From assembly GCF_000766865.1 (NCBI RefSeq), contig NZ_JNFA01000031.1, positions 103,798 to 167,797 of the forward strand: 64,000 bases of DNA, read 5' to 3'. Below the pieces are notes generated by a model, which saw only the letters and a program-made list of their open reading frames with translations, was not told where the DNA came from and searched no databases. The stretch is from Listeria booriae. Its GTDB lineage: Bacteria > Bacillota > Bacilli > Lactobacillales > Listeriaceae. Position numbers and translations under genes: made by a program. Below are positions 43,935 to 52,764 of the stretch, one piece after another; within the stretch, counting starts at the first letter, position 1; each line of letters starts with the position of its first letter.

Positions 43935-43980
43935 TTCTATCTGATAGAGTAATAATAACATGGATTACTCTATGTGTCAA
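43935..43980 (-). promoter_or_regulatory. Promoter with operator shared with the PadR locus
   Basis: Minus strand TTGACA (43975-43980), 17 bases, TATTAT (43952-43957). On the plus strand 43935-43953 reads TTCTATCTGATAGAGTAAT, one mismatch from 4921-4939. AGAGTAAT (43946-43953) and ATTACTCT (43964-43971) form an inverted repeat straddling the -10, and CTATC/GATAG another next to it. Confidence 0.68.
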
Positions 43981-44011
43981 AGTAATGTTTGAATTTGTGG
44001 ATGTATGTGAT

Positions 44012-44132
44012 AAATCGGCGGCAAGCGTTCGCATTCCAAGAGTTTGGCGGACTTCCGGTTCTCACATACACAAGTATGCTCCGCTTCCGGCTTCCACCAA
44101 ACTCTTGGAATACAAACGCTTTCGCTCGATTT
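44012..44132. repeat. 121-bp imperfect palindromic intergenic element
   Basis: The left arm (AAATCGGCGGCAAGCG..., 44012-44069) and the complement of the right arm (44074-44132) agree over most of nearly 58 bases, with shared TTCCAAGAGTTTGG and CATAC next to a four-base centre. It lies between divergent genes. No ORF or terminator feature explains it. The remaining 44133-44336 is AT-rich with no gene seen. Confidence 0.65.
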
Positions 44133-44336
44133 GAGTAAAGCCAAATGTACATCTCACCCAATATAGAATTAAATAGATTTAGAGATGAATTCTTAAGGAA
44201 GGTAAGTATAAAAAAGTAATCTGATTTCCCATGTCACAAAACTTCTTAAAACTCTAATATTTTGGTAATAGTTTGTTCATTTTTTAGGGGTAAAGTAAGT
44301 CTATAAGATATCAGTTCGGGGAAAGAGGTTATGATT

Positions 44337-45158
44337 ATGTGGCGGAGAATTGCTTTATTTGGAGGATGTTTATTTTTAGCGGTTGCGGTTTTTGGATCTA
44401 TCAAGGCATATTCGGCGAAGGTCAAAGATGCTGATCTATCTAAAACAACGCCGATTTTATTAGTGCATGGGACGCACGGCACGGCAAATTCATTTAACGG
44501 CATGATTTCACGAATTATTGCTACATACGGCCAATCTTCTGACAAAGTTATCATTACTGTCAAAAAAGATGGCACGCTAGTGTACGACGGGACGCTGAGC
44601 GATAAATCCAAGAATCCATTTATCCAAGTCGTGTTTGAAAACAATGATGCGCCGATAGCTCAAGAGGCAAAATGGGTTGATGCGGTGATTAAGGACATTC
44701 AGAACAAATACAACGTGACGCAATTCGATGCGATTGGTCACTCCAACGGTGGTTTGGCACTCACAACCTATGCGGAAAAATTAGCGGATGACGCAGCGCC
44801 AGTGATGGAGAAATTAGTCGTGATTGGGACGCCGTTTAATGATTTGGATGAGGAAGATAACGCGGCGACGGCTGATTTTATTGATGTGGCGAATCGGACG
44901 GAAGCACTGCAAGATTACATTGCCAACAACGGAAATTTAGATTCCAAATTGCAAGTCCTTTCGATTGCGGGAGACTTGGATGATAATCAGGTTTCAGACG
45001 GTGTCGTTCCCGTTCAGAGCGCCTTGTCCTCACGACTTATTTTTGCAAATCAAGTGGCATCATATAGTGAAAAAATTGTGACAGGAAGTAATGCGCAACA
45101 TAGTGATTTACATGAAAATACGACGGTAGACGCGATTGTCGCTAGTTTTATTTATTAA
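44337..45158 (+). CDS. Alpha/beta hydrolase, DUF915 family
   Basis: 273 residues: an N-terminal membrane anchor or signal (about 5-25), then an alpha/beta hydrolase fold with LLVHGTHGTANSFN near 45-58, nucleophile elbow GHSNGG near 138 and a C-terminal His region (AQHSDLHENTTV). DUF915 proteins are exported lipase-like hydrolases of Firmicutes, substrate unknown. ATG 44337 is eight bases after GAGG; ATG 44331 is too close to it. A terminator follows. Confidence 0.87.
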   Translation: MWRRIALFGGCLFLAVAVFGSIKAYSAKVKDADLSKTTPILLVHGTHGTANSFNGMISRIIATYGQSSDKVIITVKKDGTLVYDGTLSDKSKNPFIQVVFENNDAPIAQEAKWVDAVIKDIQNKYNVTQFDAIGHSNGGLALTTYAEKLADDAAPVMEKLVVIGTPFNDLDEEDNAATADFIDVANRTEALQDYIANNGNLDSKLQVLSIAGDLDDNQVSDGVVPVQSALSSRLIFANQVASYSEKIVTGSNAQHSDLHENTTVDAIVASFIY

Positions 45159-45181
45159 ACGATCATTTATGGTCGTTTTTT
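45158..45181 (+). terminator. Terminator after the DUF915 gene
   Basis: AACGATC pairs with GGTCGTT (one G-T), followed by six T; the stem starts in the stop codon. Confidence 0.78.
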
Positions 45182-45207
45182 AATGCATTGTGATACTAAA
45201 CCAAACC

Positions 45208-45236
45208 TTGCGAATACACGCGAAAACAGCTATAAT
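45208..45236 (+). promoter_or_regulatory. rlmN promoter
   Basis: TTGCGA (45208-45213), 17 bases, TATAAT (45231-45236), 44 bases before the rlmN ATG. Confidence 0.7.
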
Positions 45237-45279
45237 TTGGATAAGACGTAATGAAATTTTGAAAAGAGGTTTTTGAAGA

Positions 45280-46398
45280 ATGGACAAAAGCTCGATTTAC
45301 GGGTTGACGTTGGCGCAGCTTGGCGATTGGTTTGAAGAGAAGGGCGAGAAGAAATTCCGCGCAACGCAAGTGTGGGACTGGCTCTACGTGAAGCGTGTCA
45401 CTGAATTTTCGCAAATGACGAATTTAAACAAAGCATGTGTGGATATGCTGGATGAACATTTCACGATGCACACATTGAATGAACAAATTAAACAAGAATC
45501 GAAAGATGGAACGACGAAATATTTATTCCAACTTTCGGATGGCAACTTAATTGAGACAGTTATGATGACGCATTCTTACGGGCTTAGTGTTTGTGTAACG
45601 ACACAGGTCGGCTGCAACATCGGCTGTACTTTTTGTGCGAGTGGGCTTTTGAAGAAGCAACGTGATTTGAATGCTGGCGAAATTGTCGAGCAAATTATGA
45701 ACGTGCAACATCATTTGGATTCGAAAGGAAATGGCGATCGTGTAAGTCATATCGTGGTGATGGGAATCGGCGAGCCGTTTGACAACTATGATAATGTGAT
45801 TGATTTCCTTCATGTGGTGAACGATCAGAAAGGTCTAGGCATTGGTGCACGCCATATCACGGTTTCAACAAGTGGTCTTGCACCGCGCATTATTGATTTT
45901 GCAAATGAAGATATTCGCGTCAATTTGGCGGTATCGTTACATGCGCCGAACAACGATTTACGTACGCGTATCATGCGCATTAATAAGACATATCCACTTG
46001 AGAAATTGATGGAAGCGGTCGAATATTACTTGGAGAAAACGAATCGCCGTATCACATACGAGTACATCATGCTAAAAGACGTCAACGATCACAAACAAGA
46101 AGCGTTGGAGCTGGCGGCTTTAATCGGTGAGAAACGCCACCTTGCATGGGTGAACTTGATTCCGTATAATCCAGTAGATGAGCATGACCAATACCAACGT
46201 AGCGACACGGCAGTCATTGACGCGTTCTACGAAACATTGAAACGCAAAGGCATTAACTGCGTGGTACGTCGCGAGCATGGAACAGACATCGACGCAGCAT
46301 GTGGTCAATTACGTAGTAAACAAATCAAGAAGAAGGGCGTTCGTGAAAGAATGCGTGAAAAAGCAGAAGCGGAAGCAAAACAAGCAGCCGCTGAGTGA
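45280..46398 (+). CDS. rlmN: RlmN, 23S rRNA/tRNA adenine-C2 methyltransferase
   Basis: 372 residues, radical SAM enzyme with [11 protein letters not shown] near 111 (the CxxxCxxC cluster), [11 protein letters not shown] near 163 and the reactive Cys in CGQLR near 345. It methylates A2503 of 23S rRNA and A37 of certain tRNAs using a methyl-cysteine intermediate. SD AAAAGAGG upstream of ATG. Length agrees with the family. A Cfr-type resistance role is unlikely because it carries the normal RlmN C-terminus. Confidence 0.96.
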   Translation: MDKSSIYGLTLAQLGDWFEEKGEKKFRATQVWDWLYVKRVTEFSQMTNLNKACVDMLDEHFTMHTLNEQIKQESKDGTTKYLFQLSDGNLIETVMMTHSYGLSVCVTTQVGCNIGCTFCASGLLKKQRDLNAGEIVEQIMNVQHHLDSKGNGDRVSHIVVMGIGEPFDNYDNVIDFLHVVNDQKGLGIGARHITVSTSGLAPRIIDFANEDIRVNLAVSLHAPNNDLRTRIMRINKTYPLEKLMEAVEYYLEKTNRRITYEYIMLKDVNDHKQEALELAALIGEKRHLAWVNLIPYNPVDEHDQYQRSDTAVIDAFYETLKRKGINCVVRREHGTDIDAACGQLRSKQIKKKGVRERMREKAEAEAKQAAAE

Positions 46399-46415
46399 GA
46401 GTGAAATATGGGAAG

Positions 46416-46442
46416 GGTTCGCATCTGATTGCGGACTTTTTC
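46416..46442 (+). terminator. Terminator after rlmN
   Basis: GGTTCGC pairs with GCGGACT (two wobble pairs), loop of eight, then TTTTTC. Confidence 0.6.
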
Positions 46443-46465
46443 TACATAGATGAGGGGTCGAGAAG

Positions 46466-47416
46466 ATGAAGGCATTGGTTTTTAATGAGTTTGGCAGTTC
46501 AGATGTGTTGCAGTATGCAGAAATTGCGGATGCTGTTGCAGGACCAGGAGAAATTTTGCTTAGTACGACGGCAATTGGACTTAATTTTGCGGATATTTAT
46601 CGACGGAAAGGGAACTATCATTTAGTGGGGGACGCGCCGTATGTACTTGGGTATGAAGGTGCGGGAGTCGTTGTTGGGCTTGGCGAAGGCGTGACGGATT
46701 TTGTACTCGGTGAGCGTGTGGCGTTTGTGGACGTTCCGCTTGCGAATGCTGAACTTGTGGCAGTTCCTGTGAACAAGGCGATTCCGATTCCAGACGGCAT
46801 TCACGACGAGATTGCGGCTTCGGTGCTATTACAAGGACTGACGGCGAGCTATTTGGCGAAAGATAGTTACGCGATTCGTTATGGCGATGTGGCGCTAGTT
46901 CACGCCGTTGCTGGTGGCGTCGGTCAAATGTTGACGCAAATTATTACGTCACTTGGCGGCACTGTCATCGGCCTCACATCTACAGAAGAGAAAGCTGAAG
47001 TAGCGCGGAAACTCGGCGCGGAAGAAGTTTTGCTATACAGTGACAATTGGGCTGAAAAACTAGCTGGAAAAATCGATGTGGCTTATGACTCGGTCGGCTC
47101 CACATTGATGGAAAGTTTTCAAGCTGTTCGTGATAAGGGCGCTGTCGTGTTTTACGGCATGTCAGGTGGAGATCCAGTGTCGGTAGACCCACGCATGCTA
47201 ATGGACACTTCCAAAACGTTGACAGGCGGCGATTTATGGAGCTTCCTAACAAGCAAAGAAGAACGCATCAAACGCTCTAAAGCTTTATTCGACATGATTA
47301 TCGCAGGCAAAATCACCGTAAACCAACCACGCAAATTCCCATTATCTAAAGGGAAAGAAGCACACGATTTATTAGAAAGCAGAAAAAGTACCGGCAAAAT
47401 ATTGTTAATACCATAA
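46466..47416 (+). CDS. Zinc-independent quinone oxidoreductase (MDR family)
   Basis: 316 residues. GroES-like N-terminal half (GEILLSTTAIGLNFADIYRR in two overlapping parts near 28-47), nucleotide-binding domain with VHAVAGGVGQMLTQI near 145-159. No structural-zinc cysteines. The family reduces quinones using NADPH in the cytoplasm. SD GAGGGG upstream of ATG. Single gene convergent with the Mga-like regulator. Confidence 0.93.
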   Translation: MKALVFNEFGSSDVLQYAEIADAVAGPGEILLSTTAIGLNFADIYRRKGNYHLVGDAPYVLGYEGAGVVVGLGEGVTDFVLGERVAFVDVPLANAELVAVPVNKAIPIPDGIHDEIAASVLLQGLTASYLAKDSYAIRYGDVALVHAVAGGVGQMLTQIITSLGGTVIGLTSTEEKAEVARKLGAEEVLLYSDNWAEKLAGKIDVAYDSVGSTLMESFQAVRDKGAVVFYGMSGGDPVSVDPRMLMDTSKTLTGGDLWSFLTSKEERIKRSKALFDMIIAGKITVNQPRKFPLSKGKEAHDLLESRKSTGKILLIP

Positions 47417-47465
47417 GAAAAAGCGAGCACAAATCCAGTTGGTGATTTGTACTCGCTTTTTCTTA
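47415..47465. terminator. Bidirectional terminator
   Basis: AAGAAAAAGCGAG, then ACAAATC, pairs with GATTTGT and CTCGCTTTTTCTT; one mismatch only. It overlaps the stop codons of both convergent genes. Confidence 0.9.
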
Positions 47466-48920
47466 TGCTCGGCGTTCTAAAATCATGTCCAGCTGAGCAA
47501 AATCGGTCGATGAAGGCGGAATATTCCAAAGTAAGCCATCTGCCTCAATATCTGGCTGCTCATAAAACGGAAAGTCACTAATAATCAAATCAATATGTGA
47601 CTTTGGAGCATGCACTTCCTTCTCCTCACAAATAACGAGCTGGTCTTCCGAATATTTTCTACGAATTTCGCCACGCAAATATTCTTCCCACAAATACCCG
47701 TTTTCAGAAATGACTTTCACATGAAGCGCATCGAAATCCGCTTTTTGTTTAATAAAGATACTATAAATTTCAACAAGCCGATTCACAATCAAAGGAAGGT
47801 TTGGACGAATAAATCGATAATCAGGATGGTTTGCATATTTACTTAACGTTTTACGAATCTGGTCACGTAGTGTGACTTCTTCTGCTGACATTTTTTGAGG
47901 GGGAAGTTCGGGTAAAATATTAGCTTTATCAATGAATGAAAAGCGAGCGAGGAAATCGACAGTCTCACGAACAGCAAGATCCGTATCGTCAATATGAAAA
48001 TCATTTAAAAGTTCTACCAACTCCTGGGCAAGCTTGTACTTTGGTAAAAAAGCTTCAGGATTAGTTTTAGCGCGGATGCTCAAAAATAGCCCACTCGTAT
48101 GTGTGAAATGACTCCAAAACATAGTAATAGCAATAAAATAACGCTCACAAGAACTTAACGTATTACCAAAAATATTTTCTAAAAGCGTGTAATCTATCGT
48201 GCGTCCTTCTGGCTGAGAATGAAGAATTTCTGTCCAAATAGCGATATCTTTAGCTGGAAGCGAGAAGTCATGCCCTTGCTTAGCTCGAGTCAATGAAACA
48301 GCAATAGAAATCGCATATTTAATTCTTGATGATAACGAAAAATGAATATGATAAAAAGCCTCCGCTTGCGAAATAAAAGTATCAATAATTTCATAAGGTA
48401 TATCTGGAAATGGCCATTCCGTGTAGGGGTAAGATTTACTGTAGATTTGGTAGTAGAAAAAGCGAAGATTGATTTCAGGTCCTTTAATGGTTAAAGGGCT
48501 AGTTTCTAAAACAAGATTACTTTCGGCCAGATAGGTATCGATTTTGCGAACACGACGATAAATTGTAGGGAGGCTAACAAAATGTTCTTTTGCCCAATCT
48601 GCTAAATGTATGGCTTTCTCCTCAAAAGCATCTTTTGCTAGCGAATAAAGATACGAATTACTCACGACAAGCGCGTAAAGATAAGCAAAATTTACATGTT
48701 CACCAACATCAAGGCGGATATTTTTAGTATCATCCTCATAAACGTGGGCGACGTTCTTATCAAACAGTTCTTGGAGAGAAATAATATCAGTTTCTAGCGT
48801 TCTTGTAGAGCAATGAAGTAGATTTGCAAGTTCTTTCTTTTGATAGTTTTGGTCAGTTTTAAATAAAGTGTGTAGTAATCTTAGTTTGCGATACTCCGAT
48901 GCGACGATCAAATTTTTCAA
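47463..48920 (-). CDS. Mga-like helix-turn-helix transcriptional regulator
   Basis: 485 residues with an HTH_Mga-type N-terminus (KKELANLLHCSTRTLETDII near 27-46) and a second helix-turn-helix (LADWAKEHFVSLPTIYRRVRK near 107-127, shown as region), then a long helical part with PRD-like character and a C-terminal EIIB-like segment (IDLIISDFPFYEQPDIEADG). Listeria genomes carry many such Mga/PRD proteins. TTG start with GGAG nine bases upstream. The promoter carries an inverted repeat over the -10. Targets are unknown. Confidence 0.85.
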   Translation of the reverse strand: MKNLIVASEYRKLRLLHTLFKTDQNYQKKELANLLHCSTRTLETDIISLQELFDKNVAHVYEDDTKNIRLDVGEHVNFAYLYALVVSNSYLYSLAKDAFEEKAIHLADWAKEHFVSLPTIYRRVRKIDTYLAESNLVLETSPLTIKGPEINLRFFYYQIYSKSYPYTEWPFPDIPYEIIDTFISQAEAFYHIHFSLSSRIKYAISIAVSLTRAKQGHDFSLPAKDIAIWTEILHSQPEGRTIDYTLLENIFGNTLSSCERYFIAITMFWSHFTHTSGLFLSIRAKTNPEAFLPKYKLAQELVELLNDFHIDDTDLAVRETVDFLARFSFIDKANILPELPPQKMSAEEVTLRDQIRKTLSKYANHPDYRFIRPNLPLIVNRLVEIYSIFIKQKADFDALHVKVISENGYLWEEYLRGEIRRKYSEDQLVICEEKEVHAPKSHIDLIISDFPFYEQPDIEADGLLWNIPPSSTDFAQLDMILERRA

Positions 48921-48981
48921 ACGGACACGCTCCTAACTCTTTATTTACAATGGCACAGGGACAACGCTTGGAAACACAAAG

Positions 48982-49012
48982 TAACGCCATGCCTATTGTA
49001 GGCCCGGCGTTA
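48982..49012 (-). promoter_or_regulatory. Leader stem-loop of the Mga-like gene
   Basis: TAACGCC/GGCGTTA with an inner GCCT/AGGC stem and a short loop lies within the about 120-base leader between promoter and start. No T tract; possible translational or stability element. Confidence 0.45.
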
Positions 49013-49055
49013 TCGTGGTGTAAAAAAACATTGTGATTAACCAAACAAAAAATAT

Positions 49056-49095
49056 TAACTTTGTAAACTATACCACAAAGTTAGCATCTTGTCAT
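49056..49095 (-). promoter_or_regulatory. Promoter of the Mga-like gene with inverted repeat
   Basis: Minus strand ATGACA (49090-49095), 17 bases, TATAGT (49067-49072). TAACTTTGT (49056-49064) and ACAAAGTTA (49075-49083) form a 9-bp inverted repeat centred on the -10, a typical repressor or autoregulator site. Confidence 0.65.
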
Positions 49096-49105
49096 TAATT
49101 TCTAA

Positions 49106-50008
49106 TCAAAAAATAAATAATAAGACAATAGGTAGCGTAATAATGCTCAGGACGGTGCTAATAAATGTTGTGCTGGAAACAAGGTCGGGTTTCGTATTGA
49201 ATTGAACCGCCAGAAGTGTTGTATTCGCAGCAGTTGGCATGGCCGCAAGCAAAATCATAATTTGTTTTGTCATTGTATCGACAGGAAGAATCAGCGTAAA
49301 CAAAACCGCGATAAGAGGTGAAATCGCAAGTCGTAAAATAAGGGACATCGACACTTTCGGAATATCAATGCGGCGAAACGAAATCACCGCGAGCTGCATC
49401 CCAAGCACGATCATAATCGTCGGAATCGCCGCATCTCCAACGAGTTTCACACAGGTCATCACGCCAGCTGGAATCGGCATATGTACAAGTTGTAGCAAAA
49501 TCCCAAGCAACGCCCCGTAAGCAACAGGCATTCGCACAACGCGTTGCCATACGATTTTCATACTCGCATTCTGTGCACTTCCCCTAGCCGCAAAAAAGAC
49601 CCCAATGGTACTCATCGCAAGCTGTTGCAACACCATCAAAATAACCGCAATATCAAGCCCTGCCGCACCAAAAATCAGCAAAACAACAGGTGTCCCATAA
49701 TTCCCATTATTCATAAAAGCAGAAGCTAGAATCATCGCGCACGCATCTTGAATATCATAATTCATCACTTTCGCAATCACATAAACAATCGCAATAATCG
49801 ACAAACAAAGCCCGACTACAAAAATAAATAAGTATAAATAGTCCATCGTCAACGCATTCGTATAAAACGTGTTAAACGCCAAAAACGGTGACATCAAGTA
49901 AAGCGTCAACTTCGATAAATTCGGAATATCGAACTTCAACGTTTTCTGCCCAATAAATCCAATCGCAAAAATACCGAAAATCGGCAACAAAATCAAAACA
50001 AACTCCAT
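49106..50008 (-). CDS. AEC-family (auxin efflux carrier-like) transporter
   Basis: About 300 residues, ten predicted membrane helices, starting MEFVLILLPIFGIFAIGFIG. The AEC family in bacteria exports organic acids such as malate. The conserved central NNGNYGTPV motif near 101 is present. ATG 50008 has AGAGG seven bases upstream; a longer frame to 50083 lacks an SD. Separate from the Mga-like gene promoter, but its stop lies 11 bases from the -35, so read-through into that gene is possible. Confidence 0.88.
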   Translation of the reverse strand: MEFVLILLPIFGIFAIGFIGQKTLKFDIPNLSKLTLYLMSPFLAFNTFYTNALTMDYLYLFIFVVGLCLSIIAIVYVIAKVMNYDIQDACAMILASAFMNNGNYGTPVVLLIFGAAGLDIAVILMVLQQLAMSTIGVFFAARGSAQNASMKIVWQRVVRMPVAYGALLGILLQLVHMPIPAGVMTCVKLVGDAAIPTIMIVLGMQLAVISFRRIDIPKVSMSLILRLAISPLIAVLFTLILPVDTMTKQIMILLAAMPTAANTTLLAVQFNTKPDLVSSTTFISTVLSIITLPIVLLFIF

Positions 50009-50070
50009 CCAAATTCCTCTTTTCCATAGTAGAAAAACCTTTTTTACTATCTTAGCATAAAACGTCAAAT

Positions 50071-50111
50071 AAAAAAGCAACACATCGCAAGTTTTTCACC
50101 GGATGTGTTGC
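50071..50111 (-). terminator. Terminator of the MFS gene
   Basis: GCAACACATC/GATGTGTTGC perfect 10-bp stem; on the minus strand followed by six T. Confidence 0.88.
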
Positions 50112-50118
50112 TCGAATC

Positions 50119-51600
50119 TTATTTAGCTACTGTTTTCTTCCCTTTAGGACGAATATCTTTCACGAATAGGCTTAGAATCAAGCCGACAACCGCGAAGGCT
50201 ACGGCAACGATGAACGCTGCTTTCATACCGTCAAGGTTTGCTGTTAATGCTTGGCTTTGGAATGCTTGTGGATCAGTCATCGCCAAAGCTTTTCCAGGCA
50301 TGTTGTTTTTCGTTACGTTACTTAGGACTGTAATTAGGATCGCTGTACCGATTGAACCGGCAACTTGGCGAATCGTGTTGTTGACCGCAGTACCGTGACT
50401 CATCATGTTCAGTGGCAACGAGTTCATACCAGCTGTTGACATCGGCATCATAACCATTGAAATACCGAAGAAACGCACAGCGTAGAAGACGATAATGTAC
50501 ATAGTCGACGTGTCCTTCGTTAAGAACATGAACGGAATTGTACCGGCCACAAGTAAAGTCATACCTACAATCGCAAGTAATTTCGGACCAATTCTATCAA
50601 AAATAATACCGGTAATCGGGCTCATAACACCCATCACGATGGCACCTGGCAGTAGTAACAGACCAGAATGTAGCGCCGAATCGCCGAGAATATTTTGAAT
50701 GTAAAGTGGTAACACGATTTCTGCACCAATCATTGACATCATCACGATTGCACTAATAATAGTGGAAAGCGTGAAAACTGGTGATTTGAAAACGCGAAGT
50801 TCGAGCATTGGTTTTTCCATTTTAAGTTGGCGCCAAATGAATAGGATTAAGCCAACAACGCCGACTGCGAACATCGTAAGCACAAGGCCGTCTGTCCAAC
50901 CGTCTGTACCCGCACTACTAAAGCCGTAAAGCAAGGCACCAAAGCCGATTGTCGAAAGCGCGATAGAAAGAATATCGATTTTCGGATTCGTCAGTTCGAC
51001 TACTTTTCTCATTGCGAAAAGGGCGAAGATAATATCAATAACGGCGATTGGAAGCAAAATGATGAAAAGCATGTGCCAATCATAGCTATCAACAATCCAT
51101 CCTGATAAAGTTGGCCCAATAGCTGGCGCAAAAGCGATAACTAACCCGACCATACCCATTGCCGCACCACGTCGATCTGGCGGGAAGATAAGTAAGAAAA
51201 TGGTTTGCATAAGAGGCATCAAAATTCCGGCCCCAGCGGCTTGGACAATACGCCCAATAAGTAACCAAGTAAAGCTATCAGAAAAAGCTGAAATAGCAGT
51301 ACCGATTGTGAAGACAATCATTGCGGTTAAGAATAATGTTTTAGAGTTGATTTTGCCAATAAGCATGGCGGTGATCGGAATCATAATCCCGTTCATAAGT
51401 AGGAACGCGGTCGTTAACCATTGTCCTGTAGATGCTGTAATATCTAGATCTTTCATGATGTGAGGCAAAGCTGTTGATAAAATGGTTTGGTTTAAGATAG
51501 CGACGAATGCCCCCACAAGCATCACTGTCATTAATAGCATTCGATTGTACGGCTTACCGTGGATATCCACCGGCTTTTCCGCATGAGTCGTTTGTGTCAT
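50119..51600 (-). CDS. MFS drug exporter, DHA2 (EmrB/QacA/LmrB) family
   Basis: 493 residues, 14 predicted helices. Motif C-like GRIVQAAGAGILMPLMQT near 104-121, and LNQTILSTALPHIMKDL near 37-53 typical of DHA2. It exports hydrophobic drugs by proton antiport. Start ATG with AAAGGAG upstream. A palindromic operator lies 30 bases before the start, but no regulator gene is adjacent. Confidence 0.92.
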   Translation of the reverse strand: MTQTTHAEKPVDIHGKPYNRMLLMTVMLVGAFVAILNQTILSTALPHIMKDLDITASTGQWLTTAFLLMNGIMIPITAMLIGKINSKTLFLTAMIVFTIGTAISAFSDSFTWLLIGRIVQAAGAGILMPLMQTIFLLIFPPDRRGAAMGMVGLVIAFAPAIGPTLSGWIVDSYDWHMLFIILLPIAVIDIIFALFAMRKVVELTNPKIDILSIALSTIGFGALLYGFSSAGTDGWTDGLVLTMFAVGVVGLILFIWRQLKMEKPMLELRVFKSPVFTLSTIISAIVMMSMIGAEIVLPLYIQNILGDSALHSGLLLLPGAIVMGVMSPITGIIFDRIGPKLLAIVGMTLLVAGTIPFMFLTKDTSTMYIIVFYAVRFFGISMVMMPMSTAGMNSLPLNMMSHGTAVNNTIRQVAGSIGTAILITVLSNVTKNNMPGKALAMTDPQAFQSQALTANLDGMKAAFIVAVAFAVVGLILSLFVKDIRPKGKKTVAK

Positions 51601-51629
51601 GTGTTTAGTCTCCTTTTGCTTTAAGTAAT

Positions 51630-51648
51630 TAGTTAACTTAATTAACTA
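51630..51648. promoter_or_regulatory. Palindromic operator upstream of the MFS gene
   Basis: TAGTTAA-CTTAA-TTAACTA: 7-bp half sites with a five-base centre, the MarR/TetR operator style. It is located between the start of the MFS gene and any upstream promoter. Confidence 0.62.
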
Positions 51649-51730
51649 TTTGATTATATGGCAAATGGAAGGAAGAGTCAATCAAAAACTTTGCAAAATG
51701 AAGAAAAAATTTTTAAGATATCTGGAAATA

Positions 51731-51769
51731 AAAAAATACGGCCAAATCAGGGGAGATTTGAAACCGCAT
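51731..51769 (-). terminator. Terminator of the CapA-CDF operon
   Basis: ATGCGG/CCGTAT with inner CAAATC/GATTTG on the minus strand, followed by seven T. Confidence 0.8.
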
Positions 51770-51776
51770 TCGTATT

Positions 51777-52742
51777 CTAACGACCATCGCCATATTGCCA
51801 ATTACGAATCGCGTCATCTTCGTCAAAGGAAACGAGAACATCGACGACATGAGGGACTTGGAGGATACTTTCTTCGAGACGATCTTTAATATCATCGACT
51901 TCGGCAAGTGTGAGCGCTGGATTAAGCTCGACCTCCACATCGACATGGTAAAAGTCGCCTTCTTTTAAAACTTTAATGACTTGAATATCTTGCACATCAG
52001 GATCACTCATAACAAGCTGACCAATCTGAACTTGCATACCTTCATCAGATTCGCCAATCGCGCCGGCCGCATTATCAAGAAATACTTTTCCGACGACGAT
52101 AAACATCATAATCCCGATAAGCGCCGAGGCAATACCTTCTGCTTGGTGATATGGCGTGTAATGCGAAATAATAATTGCAATCATCGCTAACAATCCGCCA
52201 CCTGTAGCCACCGAATCTTCGAGGAAAACGAGGCGAGTTGCCGCTTTTGCTTTTCCAAAATTCGCGATACTATCTTTGAAAAGGTTCAAACCATGCGATT
52301 CAAGGCCAACATCGTGTGTGATTTCGCGCATTGCTTTGACAAGAACGAAGCTTTCCAGAATCGTACAGACCGCAAGCACCACTAAGTTAATCACAAAACC
52401 AGTAGATTCCGTCGGATGGAAAATGTGTGAAATACCTTCCTTGATCGTCTCAAAAGCCATGATACCAACGACCAGAACAGCGCCGAGAAGTACGAGATTA
52501 ACAACACGGCCAAAACCATTCGGAAAGCGCTTTGTCGGGCGTTTTTTACTAAGTGCCGAACCAACGAAAACGAAAAATTGGTTGGCTGCATCACCGAGAC
52601 TGTGTAGCGTTTCAGCAAACATCGCGACATTTCCGGTAAAAATGTAGGTCGCGCCTTTAATGACGGAAACGAGAACGTTCACGATTGCCGCGGTGAGTGC
52701 GGATTTGTTACCTTCTTTAAGTAGTTGAAATAGTTCTTTCAA
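51777..52742 (-). CDS. Cation diffusion facilitator (CDF) metal exporter
   Basis: 321 residues with about six helices and a cytoplasmic C-terminal domain (QIGQLVMSDPDVQDIQVIKV onward, with VPHVVDVLVSFD). Metal-site residues occur in AETLHSLGDAANQ near 44-56 (H and D). CDF proteins export zinc, manganese or iron by proton exchange. TTG start with AAGGA upstream. It lies 22 bases after the CapA-like gene and is probably co-transcribed. Confidence 0.92.
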   Translation of the reverse strand: MKELFQLLKEGNKSALTAAIVNVLVSVIKGATYIFTGNVAMFAETLHSLGDAANQFFVFVGSALSKKRPTKRFPNGFGRVVNLVLLGAVLVVGIMAFETIKEGISHIFHPTESTGFVINLVVLAVCTILESFVLVKAMREITHDVGLESHGLNLFKDSIANFGKAKAATRLVFLEDSVATGGGLLAMIAIIISHYTPYHQAEGIASALIGIMMFIVVGKVFLDNAAGAIGESDEGMQVQIGQLVMSDPDVQDIQVIKVLKEGDFYHVDVEVELNPALTLAEVDDIKDRLEESILQVPHVVDVLVSFDEDDAIRNWQYGDGR

Positions 52743-52764
52743 ATTCGGGTTCCTTCTTTCTTAA

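Noticed and set aside
45280..46398. Cfr-type resistance methyltransferase instead of RlmN
   Set aside because: The protein has the usual RlmN layout and length in a housekeeping context; no sign of mobile elements or resistance genes nearby.
48960..49040. Riboswitch in the leader of the Mga-like gene
   Set aside because: Only one nested hairpin is visible; no conserved core of a known riboswitch or T-box could be recognised.
51650..51889. 79-codon ORF on the plus strand next to the MFS operator
   Set aside because: It overlaps the terminator and the 3' end of the CDF gene in antisense, with no SD or family pattern.
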